Positions 1-8,893 of a DNA stretch of 64,000 nt are shown here, one piece after another; the stretch's first letter is position 1, and each line of letters begins with the position of its first letter. The notes under the pieces were generated by a model. That model worked only from the letters and a program-made list of their open reading frames with translations. It had not been told where the DNA came from and did not search any database. The stretch is from positions 62,001-126,000 of the forward strand of contig JAFYTO010000010.1 in the NCBI GenBank assembly GCA_017558825.1, written 5' to 3'. Source of the DNA: Clostridia bacterium (lineage in GTDB: Bacteria > Bacillota > Clostridia > Christensenellales > Borkfalkiaceae). Position numbers and translations under genes: made by a program.

Positions 1-1074
1 TGCTTCTAATAAGCCGTAAGCAAACTCTTTATCGCTTGTAACGTTATAACGCTTTGTATCAATTTTAGGGAAGCAGTAGAACGCACCTTGAGTTTTAACG
101 CAAGAAAGACCGTCAATATCCTTAATAGCGTCCATAACAACTTGGCGTTGTTCGTAAATTCTTCCGCCTGGAGAAATCATTTGTTTAGTATATTCCGTAT
201 CTTTTAAAGCAGTTGGAATAATAAGTTGCATTGCAGCATTTGAGCAAAGACGAACTGATGCAAGCGTAACAAAAGCTTTTCTTAATTCAGCTCTAAGTTC
301 AGTTTCACCGCTTAATACTGCCCAACCACATCTAAATCCGCATAAGCAGTGTGATTTAGAAAGACCGTTGAAAGTAACAACAGTTAAGTCTGGAGCAATT
401 TTTGCAAATGAAGTGTGTGGTAAATTATCTAAAACTAATCTATCGTAAATTTCATCAGAGAAAACTACAAGGTTGTGTTCGCGTGCAATTTTAGCAATGC
501 CTTCTAAAATTTCATCTGGATATAAAGCGCCGGTAGGGTTGTTAGGGTTAATAATAACAATAGCCTTAGTTTTGCTTGTAATTTTGCTTTCAATATCTTT
601 AAGGTCAGGGTTCCAGTTTGATTCTTCATCGCAAACGTATAAAACAGGGTTGCCACCTACTTGGTAAACTGAGTTAGTCCAAAGTGAGTAGCATGGGCTT
701 GGAATTAAAACTTCTTCGCCAGCGTTTACAAGTGCAGTAACAGCCATATTAGCAGCTTCGCTAACACCGTTACAAATGAACACGTCATCAGTGGTGATGT
801 TTTGAATACCTTTTGTTTTTTCGTATTCGCAAATTGCTTCTAATGCAGGCATCATACCACGAATACCGCAGTAACCTAAACTTTTGTCAACGTTTTCAAT
901 TAAATAATTTTTAACGCTATCAGGCATTTTGAAGCCGAAAGCTGCTGGGTTACCAGTATTTAATTTTAAAACTTTTTGACCTTGTTTTTCCATTTCTAAA
1001 GCCTTGAAAAATACAGGGCCTCTAATGTCTGAGTGAATGTTTGAAATTCTATCTGCAACTTTATTGTTAATCAT
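1..1074 (-). CDS. alaA: PLP-dependent aminotransferase, AlaA type (3' end beyond window)
   Basis: Class I/II aminotransferase; the likely reaction is alanine/2-oxoglutarate or a related transamination. The 358 visible codons run off the left edge in frame, so the C-terminus is missing. I read NPAAFGF near residue 45, NPNNPTG in the middle, SDEIYD (cofactor-binding Asp/Tyr) and NGLSKSH, whose Lys should form the internal aldimine with PLP. The NPAAFGF signature is typical of AlaA-like enzymes. The ATG at 1074 has an AAAGGAG ribosome site just upstream. It lies 28 bases after prs on the same strand and is probably cotranscribed. Exact substrate is inferred; an aspartate or aromatic aminotransferase role is possible. 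Confidence 0.85.
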   Translation of the reverse strand, partial: MINNKVADRISNIHSDIRGPVFFKALEMEKQGQKVLKLNTGNPAAFGFKMPDSVKNYLIENVDKSLGYCGIRGMMPALEAICEYEKTKGIQNITTDDVFICNGVSEAANMAVTALVNAGEEVLIPSPCYSLWTNSVYQVGGNPVLYVCDEESNWNPDLKDIESKITSKTKAIVIINPNNPTGALYPDEILEGIAKIAREHNLVVFSDEIYDRLVLDNLPHTSFAKIAPDLTVVTFNGLSKSHCLCGFRCGWAVLSGETELRAELRKAFVTLASVRLCSNAAMQLIIPTALKDTEYTKQMISPGGRIYEQRQVVMDAIKDIDGLSCVKTQGAFYCFPKIDTKRYNVTSDKEFAYGLLEA

Positions 1075-1102
1075 TTTTAAAGTCTCCTTTTAATGTTAAT
1101 GC

Positions 1103-2050
1103 TTATTTATAAAGGTCTGACATCTTTCTGTCAAGATATACGTTTTCTATAGCTAAAGCGAACATTTTTGCCGCAGAAACTATTTCAATTTTATCAATTT
1201 TCTTTTCTTCTGGCATATCAATTGTATCAAGAACCACAAGTTTTGTAATGTGTGAATTTTGAATTCTTTCAATTGCTGGACCAGAGAATACAGCGTGAGT
1301 ACAACAAGCGTAAATTTCTTTTGCGCCGTTTTTGTAAAGTGCTTCTGCACCTTGGCAAATTGTTCCTGCAGTGTCAATCATATCGTCAACCATTAAGCAC
1401 TTCTTGCCCTTAATGTCACCAATAATGTTCATAACTTCAAGTTGGTTAGCCTTAGGCCTTCTCTTATCAATAATAGCCATATTGCAACCAAGTTTAGCAG
1501 CAACGTTACGCGCTCTTGTAACTGAACCAACGTCTGGAGATACTACAACGAAATCTTCATCAACTTTATCTTCAAAATATTTAAAGAGAAGAGGACCGCC
1601 AACAAGGTGGTCAACCGGAATAGAGAAAAAGCCTTGAATTTGAAGAGCGTGAAGGTCCATTGTCAATATTCTATCAGCACCGGCTGTTTGAATAAGGTCT
1701 GCAACCAATCTTGCCGTAATTGGGTCACGAGGGCGAGCCTTTCTATCTTGCCTTGCATAGCCAAAGTATGGCATAACTGCTGTTATACGGCCTGCTGAAG
1801 CTCTTTTTGCAGCATCAATCATAACGAGTAATTCCATTAAGTTGTCGTTAACTGGTTGTGACGTTGATTGAATAATAAATACGTCTCTACCTCTTACGGT
1901 TTCGCCAAGGTGAACGCTAATTTCGCCGTCACTGAACGTGCCACATTCAACAATGCTTAATTCCATATCAAGCTCTTTTGCTATAGCTTCTGCAAGAGGC
2001 CTGTTAGAATTACCGCTAAAAAGTTTTATCTCTGTTCCGTGTGTTATCAT
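1103..2050 (-). CDS. prs: Ribose-phosphate pyrophosphokinase (PRPP synthase)
   Basis: Makes PRPP from ribose 5-phosphate and ATP in the cytosol, feeding purine, pyrimidine, His and Trp synthesis. At 315 residues it has standard length. Visible motifs include the N-terminal [14 protein letters not shown], the DGEISV segment, YARQDRK (ATP/regulatory loop), the [12 protein letters not shown] segment and the PRPP-binding [10 protein letters not shown] near residue 220. The ATG at 2050 is preceded by a strong GGAGGAG site. It is followed closely by the alaA-type gene. Confidence 0.96.
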   Translation of the reverse strand: MITHGTEIKLFSGNSNRPLAEAIAKELDMELSIVECGTFSDGEISVHLGETVRGRDVFIIQSTSQPVNDNLMELLVMIDAAKRASAGRITAVMPYFGYARQDRKARPRDPITARLVADLIQTAGADRILTMDLHALQIQGFFSIPVDHLVGGPLLFKYFEDKVDEDFVVVSPDVGSVTRARNVAAKLGCNMAIIDKRRPKANQLEVMNIIGDIKGKKCLMVDDMIDTAGTICQGAEALYKNGAKEIYACCTHAVFSGPAIERIQNSHITKLVVLDTIDMPEEKKIDKIEIVSAAKMFALAIENVYLDRKMSDLYK

Positions 2051-2137
2051 AAAACTCCTCCAAATTAGTAAAATAAATAATTAACTATATATATTATATA
2101 ATAAGGTATAAAAACAGTCAACTTTATTTAAGCCAAC

Positions 2138-2590
2138 TTACACACCTTTTCTTTTATTTTCAAAGAATATTTTTAATAAATTAGAACACTCTTCATTAAG
2201 CACGCCACCCTCGGCTTCCACCTCATGATTTAACCCGCTTGAAAACAATATTCTAAAATTAGAAAATACTGCGCCGCTCTTTCTTTCATATGCGCCAAAA
2301 TACACTTTTTTAATGCGCGCGTTGGCTATTGCACCAGCACACATTGGGCAAGGCTCTAGCGTAACGTACATTTCAGCACCGTCTAAACGCCAATCGCCAA
2401 GTTTTTTGCAGGCCTTTTCTATTGCCAAAATTTCAGCGTGAGCGGTTGCCATTTTATTAGTGTTTCTCTTATTATATGCACGCGCCAAAACTTTGCCATT
2501 ATATACTATAACCGCTCCTATTGGCACTTCGCCGTTTTCAAACGCCTTTTTTGCTTGGTTTAAAGCAAGGCGCATATATTTTTTTGTCAT
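2138..2590 (-). CDS. tadA: tRNA adenosine(34) deaminase
   Basis: Converts A34 to inosine in the tRNA-Arg(ACG) wobble position, which is essential for decoding. The 150-residue protein carries the cytidine-deaminase zinc site: HAE (H51, E53) and PCPMC (C81, C84). Around residues 66-68 it has WRL, as is usual in TadA. It overlaps the upstream rlmH gene by four bases (ATGA-type overlap), so translation is probably coupled. Length and motifs are normal. Confidence 0.93.
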   Translation of the reverse strand: MTKKYMRLALNQAKKAFENGEVPIGAVIVYNGKVLARAYNKRNTNKMATAHAEILAIEKACKKLGDWRLDGAEMYVTLEPCPMCAGAIANARIKKVYFGAYERKSGAVFSNFRILFSSGLNHEVEAEGGVLNEECSNLLKIFFENKRKGV

Positions 2591-3060
2591 TTATGATACC
2601 TCGCATCAGCATTAATTGAAAAAGCACGATATACTTGCTCTAAAAGCATTACTCTAAATAAGGTGTGCGGAAAAGTTGCGTCAGAAAAAGAAAGAAGCAT
2701 GTCTGCGCTGGTTTTAACCTCATCGCAAATTCCGTACGAGCCACCTATTACAAAAGTTATTTCTTGACCTTTATCAACTTGATTTTTAATTAACTTTGCA
2801 AGGCCTTCCGAAGAACATTTTTTACCTTCTATTGCCATTGCCACAACGTAACCTTTTAACTCTTTTAAAATACTCTCGCCTTCTCGCTTTAAAATTTCGC
2901 TTATTTCGCTTGAATTAGGCTCTTTTGTAAAATTTTCTTCTTTTACTTCGCAAATAGAAACGTCACAAAAACGTGAGAGTCTTTTTTTATACTCTAAAAT
3001 AGCATCTAAAAAATATTTTTCTTTAACTTTGCCTACGGCAACCACTTTAATTTTAAACAT
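2587..3060 (-). CDS. rlmH: 23S rRNA pseudouridine(1915) N3-methyltransferase
   Basis: SPOUT-class methyltransferase that modifies pseudouridine 1915 in helix 69 of 23S rRNA, using SAM. The protein is 157 residues, close to the family standard of about 159. It shows the glycine-rich FVIGGSYGI loop of the trefoil knot and ends in the invariant ARYHK tail. It begins one base before the end of the upstream CPBP protease gene and overlaps tadA downstream, forming a tight three-gene run. Confidence 0.95.
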   Translation of the reverse strand: MFKIKVVAVGKVKEKYFLDAILEYKKRLSRFCDVSICEVKEENFTKEPNSSEISEILKREGESILKELKGYVVAMAIEGKKCSSEGLAKLIKNQVDKGQEITFVIGGSYGICDEVKTSADMLLSFSDATFPHTLFRVMLLEQVYRAFSINADARYHK

Positions 3061-3061
3061 T

Positions 3062-3970
3062 TTAGCCCACCATTGAAGAAACCCACATAGAAATACAAAT
3101 TATTATGCCTATTGCCGATGATATTAAAAATTCTATAAGTTTTTCCTTGTTTATATTTTCTTCTAACTTTTTACCATTTTTAGCTAGAACAATTATGCCC
3201 GCAATAAAACAGCCAATAGCTAAAAGCGGAATAACAACTTCTAAAATGCTACAATAATTAATGATATTTATTTTAAAAATATAATAATTTAAAATTATGT
3301 AAAGGTTGTTAAAAAGGTGCGCTACCATTGTAACAAGGTAGTTACCGCCCTTTATAACGATATATGAAAAAGCACAACCAACAATAAATTGATAAATTGT
3401 TTGAAGTGGGCTCATATGGAATATTGCAAATATAAAACCGCCTGCAAAAACTGCAAAAACTTCGCCCACTTCCTTAAGCCCGTCTAAAACGACTTTGCGC
3501 ATTAAAATTTCTTCAGTAATAGTTGGAATTATACAAATAAAAATTATTGCAAAAACTAAATTTAACGGCGAAAAATTTGGCATTGTAGGTGGCGTAACAG
3601 CGTCAAAAAACACTTGCATATATATCATAAAATACTCGTTTATTTTTGAAACGCCAAAAACTAAACCTAAAGTAATAAGCACGGTTGCCAATATTGCGTT
3701 TTTAGACGGTTTTGTTGGTTTTAAAAGTTTAAAACAGTCTTTATTTCCACGCAAATACAGCGTTAAAAGCGCACATATTACCGCAAGCGGGGCTGGAATA
3801 TAATTTGCAAAATAAACAAAATCTGTATCTATTTTAAAAACTTTAATTAAAATTGACCAAAATAAAGAAAAAACAAGCAAAAAAACAACTGCCAACGAAA
3901 ATACGTTGCCAGCATTTGAAGCTGAAAATTCAAGATTTGTTTTTTTGTTGCCGTTACTTAAATTATTCAT
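3062..3970 (-). CDS. CPBP-family intramembrane metalloprotease
   Basis: Integral membrane protein of 302 residues with about eight hydrophobic segments. It holds the CPBP (CAAX-protease-like/Abi) signatures: TEEILMRK with E153, E154 and R158, then FAIFHMS with H185, then HLFNN near residue 218. Family members cleave substrates inside the membrane, or are linked to bacteriocin immunity or protein anchoring; the substrate here is unknown. It sits immediately upstream of rlmH and tadA on the same strand, which is probably transcriptional convenience rather than function. Confidence 0.82.
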   Translation of the reverse strand: MNNLSNGNKKTNLEFSASNAGNVFSLAVVFLLVFSLFWSILIKVFKIDTDFVYFANYIPAPLAVICALLTLYLRGNKDCFKLLKPTKPSKNAILATVLITLGLVFGVSKINEYFMIYMQVFFDAVTPPTMPNFSPLNLVFAIIFICIIPTITEEILMRKVVLDGLKEVGEVFAVFAGGFIFAIFHMSPLQTIYQFIVGCAFSYIVIKGGNYLVTMVAHLFNNLYIILNYYIFKINIINYCSILEVVIPLLAIGCFIAGIIVLAKNGKKLEENINKEKLIEFLISSAIGIIICISMWVSSMVG

Positions 3971-4060
3971 AATTAAATTCTACTATAAAGAAAAATATTT
4001 TTCAAGTGTTTTTATAAAAAATAAAAGCGTAGTAAAAGTTTTATACTACGCTTTCTTAAA

Positions 4061-4981
4061 TTACAATTTTTGGCTTTCAAGACAATTTGACGTTACCACT
4101 TGTTTAACAGCTTCTTCACGGCTAACGCCAAAATAGAAAACCGCCAACGTGTCCGGCCCGCTATGAACGCCAATAACAGGATCTATATAATTGAATATGA
4201 AGTTTTTTACTTTTACTTTGCTTGCAATTAAGTTTGCTAAATATTCCGCTTCTTCTATACAATCACCGTGCGCTATAAACACCGTTTGCTGTTCGCCGTT
4301 TATTATTGTTTTTGCCACCTTATCTGCAATTGCAAAAATAGAGCGTTTTCTTCCAATAACTTTTCCAAACGAAACAAGTTTTCCGTTTTCATTAACGTAC
4401 ATTGTAGGCTTAATATCAATGGCCGTGCCAACAGCATAAGTAAGTTTGCTAATTCTGCCACCGCGAACTAAGTTTGCAAGTGTTTTTACAGTAAAAATGC
4501 TATTTACGTTGAGGCGAGTTGACTTTATTCTTTCCGCCGCCTTTTCTATGCTTGCCCCCTCTTGCTTATATAAGCATATTGAGTGAACCATTAACCCCTG
4601 CCCTAATGAAGCAAGAAGCGAGTCAACGCACTCAATTTTACGGTCAGGGTATTTCTTTAAAAGCTCTTCTTTTGCAAGTAACGCATTGTTAAACGTTTGC
4701 GATAAGCCAGAAGAAAAACCTATATATAAAACGTCATTTCCATTTTTCAATTCTTTTTCAAAATAATCTATAAAAGTTTGTGCGTTTGCACAAGAAGTTG
4801 AAAGGTTTTGCTTGTTGCGCAAAAAATCATAGAAAGTTTTAGCATCGCTATCATTTCCGGCAGTATAAGAATAATCTTGCCCGTTAGATATATATGACAA
4901 AGGAATAATAGTTAAATCAAATTCGTTTATAATCTCTTTAGTAAGGTCTGCAGTGCAGTCAGTAAAAATTTTGTAAGCCAT
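4061..4981 (-). CDS. DegV-family fatty-acid-binding protein
   Basis: The 306-residue protein starts with the family hallmark IFTDCTADL and contains FSSGLSQTF and HSGPDTLAVFYFG. DegV/FakB proteins bind a fatty acid and present it to the kinase FakA for phosphorylation and entry into phospholipid synthesis. No FakA partner is visible in the window. The gene stands alone; an AAAAAGGGGG stretch just upstream of the ATG at 4981 acts as ribosome site. Which lipid is bound cannot be told from sequence. Confidence 0.9.
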   Translation of the reverse strand: MAYKIFTDCTADLTKEIINEFDLTIIPLSYISNGQDYSYTAGNDSDAKTFYDFLRNKQNLSTSCANAQTFIDYFEKELKNGNDVLYIGFSSGLSQTFNNALLAKEELLKKYPDRKIECVDSLLASLGQGLMVHSICLYKQEGASIEKAAERIKSTRLNVNSIFTVKTLANLVRGGRISKLTYAVGTAIDIKPTMYVNENGKLVSFGKVIGRKRSIFAIADKVAKTIINGEQQTVFIAHGDCIEEAEYLANLIASKVKVKNFIFNYIDPVIGVHSGPDTLAVFYFGVSREEAVKQVVTSNCLESQKL

Positions 4982-5075
4982 AATCGTTCCCCCTTTTTAC
5001 CAAGATTATACTATTGTTGTTTTAGTTTTACTATCTATTTATACCACTTTTAATTATAACGCTTTTTTTATGGTA

Positions 5076-5100
5076 GTAGAGTTTTAAAATTCAACTCTAC
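5076..5100. repeat. Small inverted repeat without T-tract
   Basis: GTAGAGTT and AACTCTAC form an eight-base-pair stem around a nine-base loop. No run of T follows on either strand, so it is not a clear terminator. It lies between the DegV promoter side and the terminator at 5134-5169. Role unknown. Confidence 0.4.
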
Positions 5101-5133
5101 TCTTAGTAGAATTGGCTGTTTTTAATGAAAAAA

Positions 5134-5169
5134 GCCGATAAAAACAGCTAAATAACTGGATTTTTCGGC
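5134..5169 (-). terminator. Intrinsic terminator after the small gene at 5207-5379
   Basis: Read on the minus strand, a GCCGA/TCGGC-closed hairpin with a few internal mismatches is followed by TTTTTT. It lies just downstream of the small minus-strand gene at 5207-5379 and supports the view that this gene is transcribed. Confidence 0.65.
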
Positions 5170-5206
5170 ATTTTTCTTAATTTACCTATATTATAGGTTG
5201 TTTTTA

Positions 5207-5379
5207 TTACAAATCGTCTGCATCTTGAATTGGCCTTTCATTTTCATTTTCAGGAACGCCTGTATAACTACCATTTGGGTCAAAACTTGATTTAAAAGCT
5301 GATTTTACTTGCAATCTTTTGATTGACCGCATGACTTTTTTGTTGACGTCTTTGTGTTTTTAGAAGTGTTCTTTTTCAT
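5207..5379 (-). CDS. Tiny Lys/Ser-rich protein gene, apparently frameshifted
   Basis: An ATG at 5379 follows a textbook AGGAGG site. The zero frame encodes 24 residues (start MKKNTSK, end CGQSKDCK, stop at 5305-5307). An overlapping frame from 5332 to 5207 encodes KSAFKSSFDPNGSYTGVP and ends in PIQDADDL. This tail resembles, from memory, the end of short uncharacterised clostridial proteins of the form GSYTGVP...PVQDADDL, so the two pieces probably belong to one product. Joining them needs a -1 shift. A dnaX-type slippery heptamer, A AAA AAG, lies in frame at 5341-5335, giving 57 residues; alternatively a simple indel occurred near 5308. A terminator follows. Function unknown. Confidence 0.55.
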
Positions 5380-5520
5380 TTTTAATAACCTCCTATACTA
5401 TTGTGGGTAGTATTTAATGCTTTTATTCACGTTTCGACAAAATTTTTAAAATTATTAACGTTCTAAATTGCAAACTTTTTACATAGGTTATAACGTAGAA
5501 AAATTTAAGGAGAGTTTTTT

Positions 5521-6216
5521 ATGAGTGATGTTGAATATTGCAAAATGCTTGAAATTCCGGTTAATTCTTGCGATATAGTAATAAAGAATAGCAAGCGCAG
5601 AAAAAAAGACGTTGTTAACAAGGTAATTAAAAAGGTAAATTTAGAAAATGATAGAAAGGCGAATACGGAAAAAGAAGTTCCTGAAGTTAAGCCAGTTTCT
5701 ACAGCGCAAGAAAAGGTAAGGAGCAATAAAATAGACGTTCTTTCCGTTCAAGTAGTTGCAATTTTTGCGCTTATTGTTGGAATAATTTTAACCAACATTT
5801 TTTGGGAAGATAGTGGAATGAACAATCTTTTAAAACAAGTGTTTTCCTCTAAGCCTACTGTGAACGATGCAGTTTATACTAGTTTTAATGCGGTAAGCCC
5901 TTCAAAAGCGCAAGACGTTACTATTAATAACGGCATTATGACCGTTTCAAAAGGTTCAATCTACTCGCCTTGTGACGGCGTTGTTGAAAGCGTTTCAAGT
6001 GATAACGGAATTTACACCTTAACTATTAAGCATAGTGAAACTTTTTCTACCGTAATAAGCGGTTTGTCACTTTGCTATGCTAGCGTTGGTGAAAACATTT
6101 ACTCTACTATTCCAATTGGATATAGCGAAGGCGAAATGAGCGTTTGCATGTTTAACAACGATGCTATTTTAACCTCGTTTACGTTAGACGGAAGCGATAT
6201 TGTATGGATAAATTAA
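5521..6216 (+). CDS. spoIVFA: SpoIVFA-like membrane protein with degenerate M23 domain
   Basis: 231 residues: a basic cytoplasmic N-terminus (about 1-70, with KRRKK), one membrane segment (about 76-98), then a C-terminal beta domain with SPCDGVVESV and TLTIKHS as in lipoyl/peptidase-M23-like folds. The zinc ligands of active M23 enzymes are not evident. In spore formers SpoIVFA anchors and restrains the protease SpoIVFB in the outer forespore membrane; the gene overlaps a SpoIVFB homologue by 13 bases, which is the main support for the name. Ribosome site AAGGAGAG. Sequence conservation of SpoIVFA is weak, so the assignment rests on topology and context. Confidence 0.75.
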   Translation: MSDVEYCKMLEIPVNSCDIVIKNSKRRKKDVVNKVIKKVNLENDRKANTEKEVPEVKPVSTAQEKVRSNKIDVLSVQVVAIFALIVGIILTNIFWEDSGMNNLLKQVFSSKPTVNDAVYTSFNAVSPSKAQDVTINNGIMTVSKGSIYSPCDGVVESVSSDNGIYTLTIKHSETFSTVISGLSLCYASVGENIYSTIPIGYSEGEMSVCMFNNDAILTSFTLDGSDIVWIN

Positions 6217-7052
6217 AATTTACAATACACCCATTATTTTTTATATTTGGATTATACTTTGCCTTTACGGGCAAAGTATTTTCTTTTTTGGTATATACTT
6301 TGGTTGCAGTTATTCACGAGCTTGGTCATTTTTACGCCTCAGAAAAACTTGGCTATAAATTAAACCGCATTGTTTTAATGCCATACGGCGCACTAATTAG
6401 TGGCAATTTAGAAGATATAACTTATAAAGACGAGGCAATAATTTCTCTTGCAGGCCCTTTAGTAAACGTAATTACGGCACTTTTCTTTGTTGCGCTTTGG
6501 TGGTTCTTTCCGTCAATTTATCCATACACTGACCTAGCGGTTTTTGCAAGTGTTTCAATAGCTGTTATCAACTTGCTTCCTTGTCACCCACTTGATGGCG
6601 GTAGGTTTTTAAGCGCAACGTTAAGCCTCTTTATAAAAAGAGATATTGCAGTTTTAATTACGCGCATTATTGGCGCTATAATAGGGCTTTTAATACTTGC
6701 GCTTTTTGTATATTCGTGCTTTACGCAAGTTAATTTTTCCGTATTGTTTTTTGGCTTGTTTATAATTGTTGGCGCAATAGATAGAAATAAGCAAAACTCG
6801 TATATTAAAACTCTTTCACTTTACGTTAGAAACGTTTCGCGTCCGTGTTTAGTTTGTGAATACGTTTTGCCTAACACCTCAACGCTAAAAACGCTTTACG
6901 GAGTTATGGAGGCTGGAAAATATTACCGCTTTTTTGTTATGGAAAATGACGGCGTTACGTCAGTTTCCTTAGAAGGCAAAGCTCTTGAAAACATACTTTT
7001 AAACGGCAAACCAAACGAAAAAATTATAGATTTAGTAAATAAAAAAGCATAG
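6204..7052 (+). CDS. spoIVFB: SpoIVFB-type site-2 protease (M50)
   Basis: Intramembrane zinc metalloprotease; the SpoIVFB type releases pro-sigma-K in the mother cell during sporulation. The 282-residue protein has HELGH (H38, E39, H42) in a membrane segment and CHPLDGGRF with D131 as third ligand, plus a C-terminal cytoplasmic CBS-like part from about residue 205. Start ATG at 6204 lies inside the end of the SpoIVFA-like gene, implying translational coupling. A general M50 role in signalling is the alternative, but the neighbour argues for sporulation. Confidence 0.85.
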   Translation: MDKLKFTIHPLFFIFGLYFAFTGKVFSFLVYTLVAVIHELGHFYASEKLGYKLNRIVLMPYGALISGNLEDITYKDEAIISLAGPLVNVITALFFVALWWFFPSIYPYTDLAVFASVSIAVINLLPCHPLDGGRFLSATLSLFIKRDIAVLITRIIGAIIGLLILALFVYSCFTQVNFSVLFFGLFIIVGAIDRNKQNSYIKTLSLYVRNVSRPCLVCEYVLPNTSTLKTLYGVMEAGKYYRFFVMENDGVTSVSLEGKALENILLNGKPNEKIIDLVNKKA

Positions 7053-7070
7053 CGCGTTGCTATGCTTTTA
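7041..7070. terminator. Bidirectional terminator between spoIVFB and alaS
   Basis: AAAAGCATAGC and GCTATGCTTTT form a stem that includes the spoIVFB stop codon. T-runs flank it on both strands, so it can end both converging transcripts. Confidence 0.75.
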
Positions 7071-7072
7071 AT

Positions 7073-8866
7073 TTACTTGTCAATGATTATTGCTTTAATT
7101 CTTCTTACGCCTGCGGAACTTGCCTCTTCTTTAACAATTTTAAATTGTTTAAGTTCGCCCGTTGTTTTAGCGTGTGGGCCACCGCAAATTTCTTTACTGT
7201 AACCTTCTATTGTGTACACTTTAACTACGCTACCGTATTTGTTGTCAAACACGCCAACCGCGCCTTGCGCTTTAGCCTGTTCAATAGGCATTTCTTCCAT
7301 TTTAACTTCAATATTTTTAGAAATTGCTTCGTTAACAAGGTCTTCAACTTGCTTAAGTTCTTCAGGGGTGAGTTTTCTATCAAAACTAAAGTCAAAGCGT
7401 AAGCGTTCAACCGTAATATTAGAACCACGCTGGTTAACGTTTGGATTATTTAAAACAATCTTTAACGCACTATTAAGCAAGTGTGTTGCGGTGTGAAGCC
7501 TTTGAGTTGTTTCGTTACTTTCTGCAAGACCGCCCTTAAACTTTTGTTCTGAGCCAGCGTGAGATTTTTCTTGGTGAGCCTTGTAAGCATCGTCATAACC
7601 TTGCTTATCTACAACAAAACCTTTTTCTAAGGCAAGTTCGGTTGTAATTTCTATAGGGAAACCAAAAGTGTCAAAAAGCCTAAACGCAGTTTTGCCTGGG
7701 AAAACGTCGCCTTTTAAATAAGTTATAACTTTGTTGAACTCTTTAAGCCCGTCCACAAGCGTTTTAGAAAACTTTTCTTCTTCCTTATTAAGTTCGTCTA
7801 TAATAACTTGCTTATTTTCAACAAGTTCGCTATACACGTCTTGATATTTTTCTATATATTTAGTTGCAATAAGTGATAAACTTCCGCTTTCTAAACCAAT
7901 TTGCTTGCCGTATCTAACCGCTCTACGAATAAGTCTTCTTAAAACGTAGCCTTGGTCAACGTTAGACGGCTTAACCCCTTTAGGGTCTCCAAGCATAAAG
8001 GTTGCGGTACGAACATGGTCTAAAATAATTCTAAACGCTTTTGTAACATCTTCACTTTCGCCGTATTTTTTGCCAGTAAGACGTTCTATTTCTTGCTTTG
8101 CGCCTTCAAAAACGTCCGTATCGTAAACGGTAGGTACGCCATTTAATATAGAGAGCGTTCTTTCAAGACCCATACCGGTATCAACGTTCTTTTGCTTTAA
8201 TTTAGTATAAGTGCCGTCTGCGTGGCGTTCGTATTCCATAAATACGTCATTCCAAATTTCAAGGTATTTGCCACAGTCACAAGCAGGGCTACAATTTTCA
8301 CTACATTTTGGTGTGCCACGGTCAATAAACATTTCCGTATCAGGTCCGCAAGGGCCAGTGTTGCCTGCTATCCACCAGTTGTTCTTTTTAGGAAGATAGA
8401 AAATTCTGTCTTTTGGAATACCTGCTTTTTGCCAACAACTTGCACTCAACTCATCGCGCGGGGCATCGTTGTCTCCCTCAAAAACGGAAACGGCAAGTTT
8501 TTCAACCGGAATACCTAAGTACTTTTCGCTAGTTAAAAATTCAAAGCTAAAAGCAATCATTTCTTCCTTAAAATAATCGCCAAGTGACCAGTTTCCAAGC
8601 ATTTCAAAAAAAGTGCAGTGTGAAGCGTCTCCAACCTCGTCAATATCGCCGGTTCTAACACATTTTTGAACGTCTGTAAGTCTAGTGCCTGCAGGGTGTT
8701 TTTCGCCTAAAAGATAAGGAACAAGTGGGTGCATTCCCGCTGTTGTAAATAAAACTGATGGGTCGTTTTCTGGCACTAATGATGCCGATGGTATTATTTT
8801 ATGCCCCTTTTCTTCAAAAAACTTTAAAAAAAGCTGTCTTAAATCTTGTGAAGTTAAATTTTTCAT
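7073..8866 (-). CDS. alaS: Alanyl-tRNA synthetase, short form lacking the C-Ala domain
   Basis: Charges tRNA-Ala. The 597 residues cover the class II catalytic core (LVPENDPSVLFTTAGM near 30-45), the tRNA-recognition region and the editing domain with HTATHLL near 455 and CGGPHA near 560. The protein stops about 30 residues after CGGPHA, at VRRIKAIIIDK. Ordinary bacterial AlaRS runs to about 870 residues and includes a C-terminal C-Ala/DHHA1 domain. A terminator and spoIVFB follow directly, so the missing part is not nearby in another frame. It lies 27 bases after cysS and probably shares the cysteine T-box transcript. Confidence 0.95.
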   Translation of the reverse strand: MKNLTSQDLRQLFLKFFEEKGHKIIPSASLVPENDPSVLFTTAGMHPLVPYLLGEKHPAGTRLTDVQKCVRTGDIDEVGDASHCTFFEMLGNWSLGDYFKEEMIAFSFEFLTSEKYLGIPVEKLAVSVFEGDNDAPRDELSASCWQKAGIPKDRIFYLPKKNNWWIAGNTGPCGPDTEMFIDRGTPKCSENCSPACDCGKYLEIWNDVFMEYERHADGTYTKLKQKNVDTGMGLERTLSILNGVPTVYDTDVFEGAKQEIERLTGKKYGESEDVTKAFRIILDHVRTATFMLGDPKGVKPSNVDQGYVLRRLIRRAVRYGKQIGLESGSLSLIATKYIEKYQDVYSELVENKQVIIDELNKEEEKFSKTLVDGLKEFNKVITYLKGDVFPGKTAFRLFDTFGFPIEITTELALEKGFVVDKQGYDDAYKAHQEKSHAGSEQKFKGGLAESNETTQRLHTATHLLNSALKIVLNNPNVNQRGSNITVERLRFDFSFDRKLTPEELKQVEDLVNEAISKNIEVKMEEMPIEQAKAQGAVGVFDNKYGSVVKVYTIEGYSKEICGGPHAKTTGELKQFKIVKEEASSAGVRRIKAIIIDK

Positions 8867-8893
8867 AACTTACTCCCCAAACGCTAATGCGCT

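Noticed and set aside
5521..6216. Active M23 peptidase
   Set aside because: The zinc-binding His/Asp motifs are not visible; topology and the M50 neighbour fit a SpoIVFA-type regulator better.
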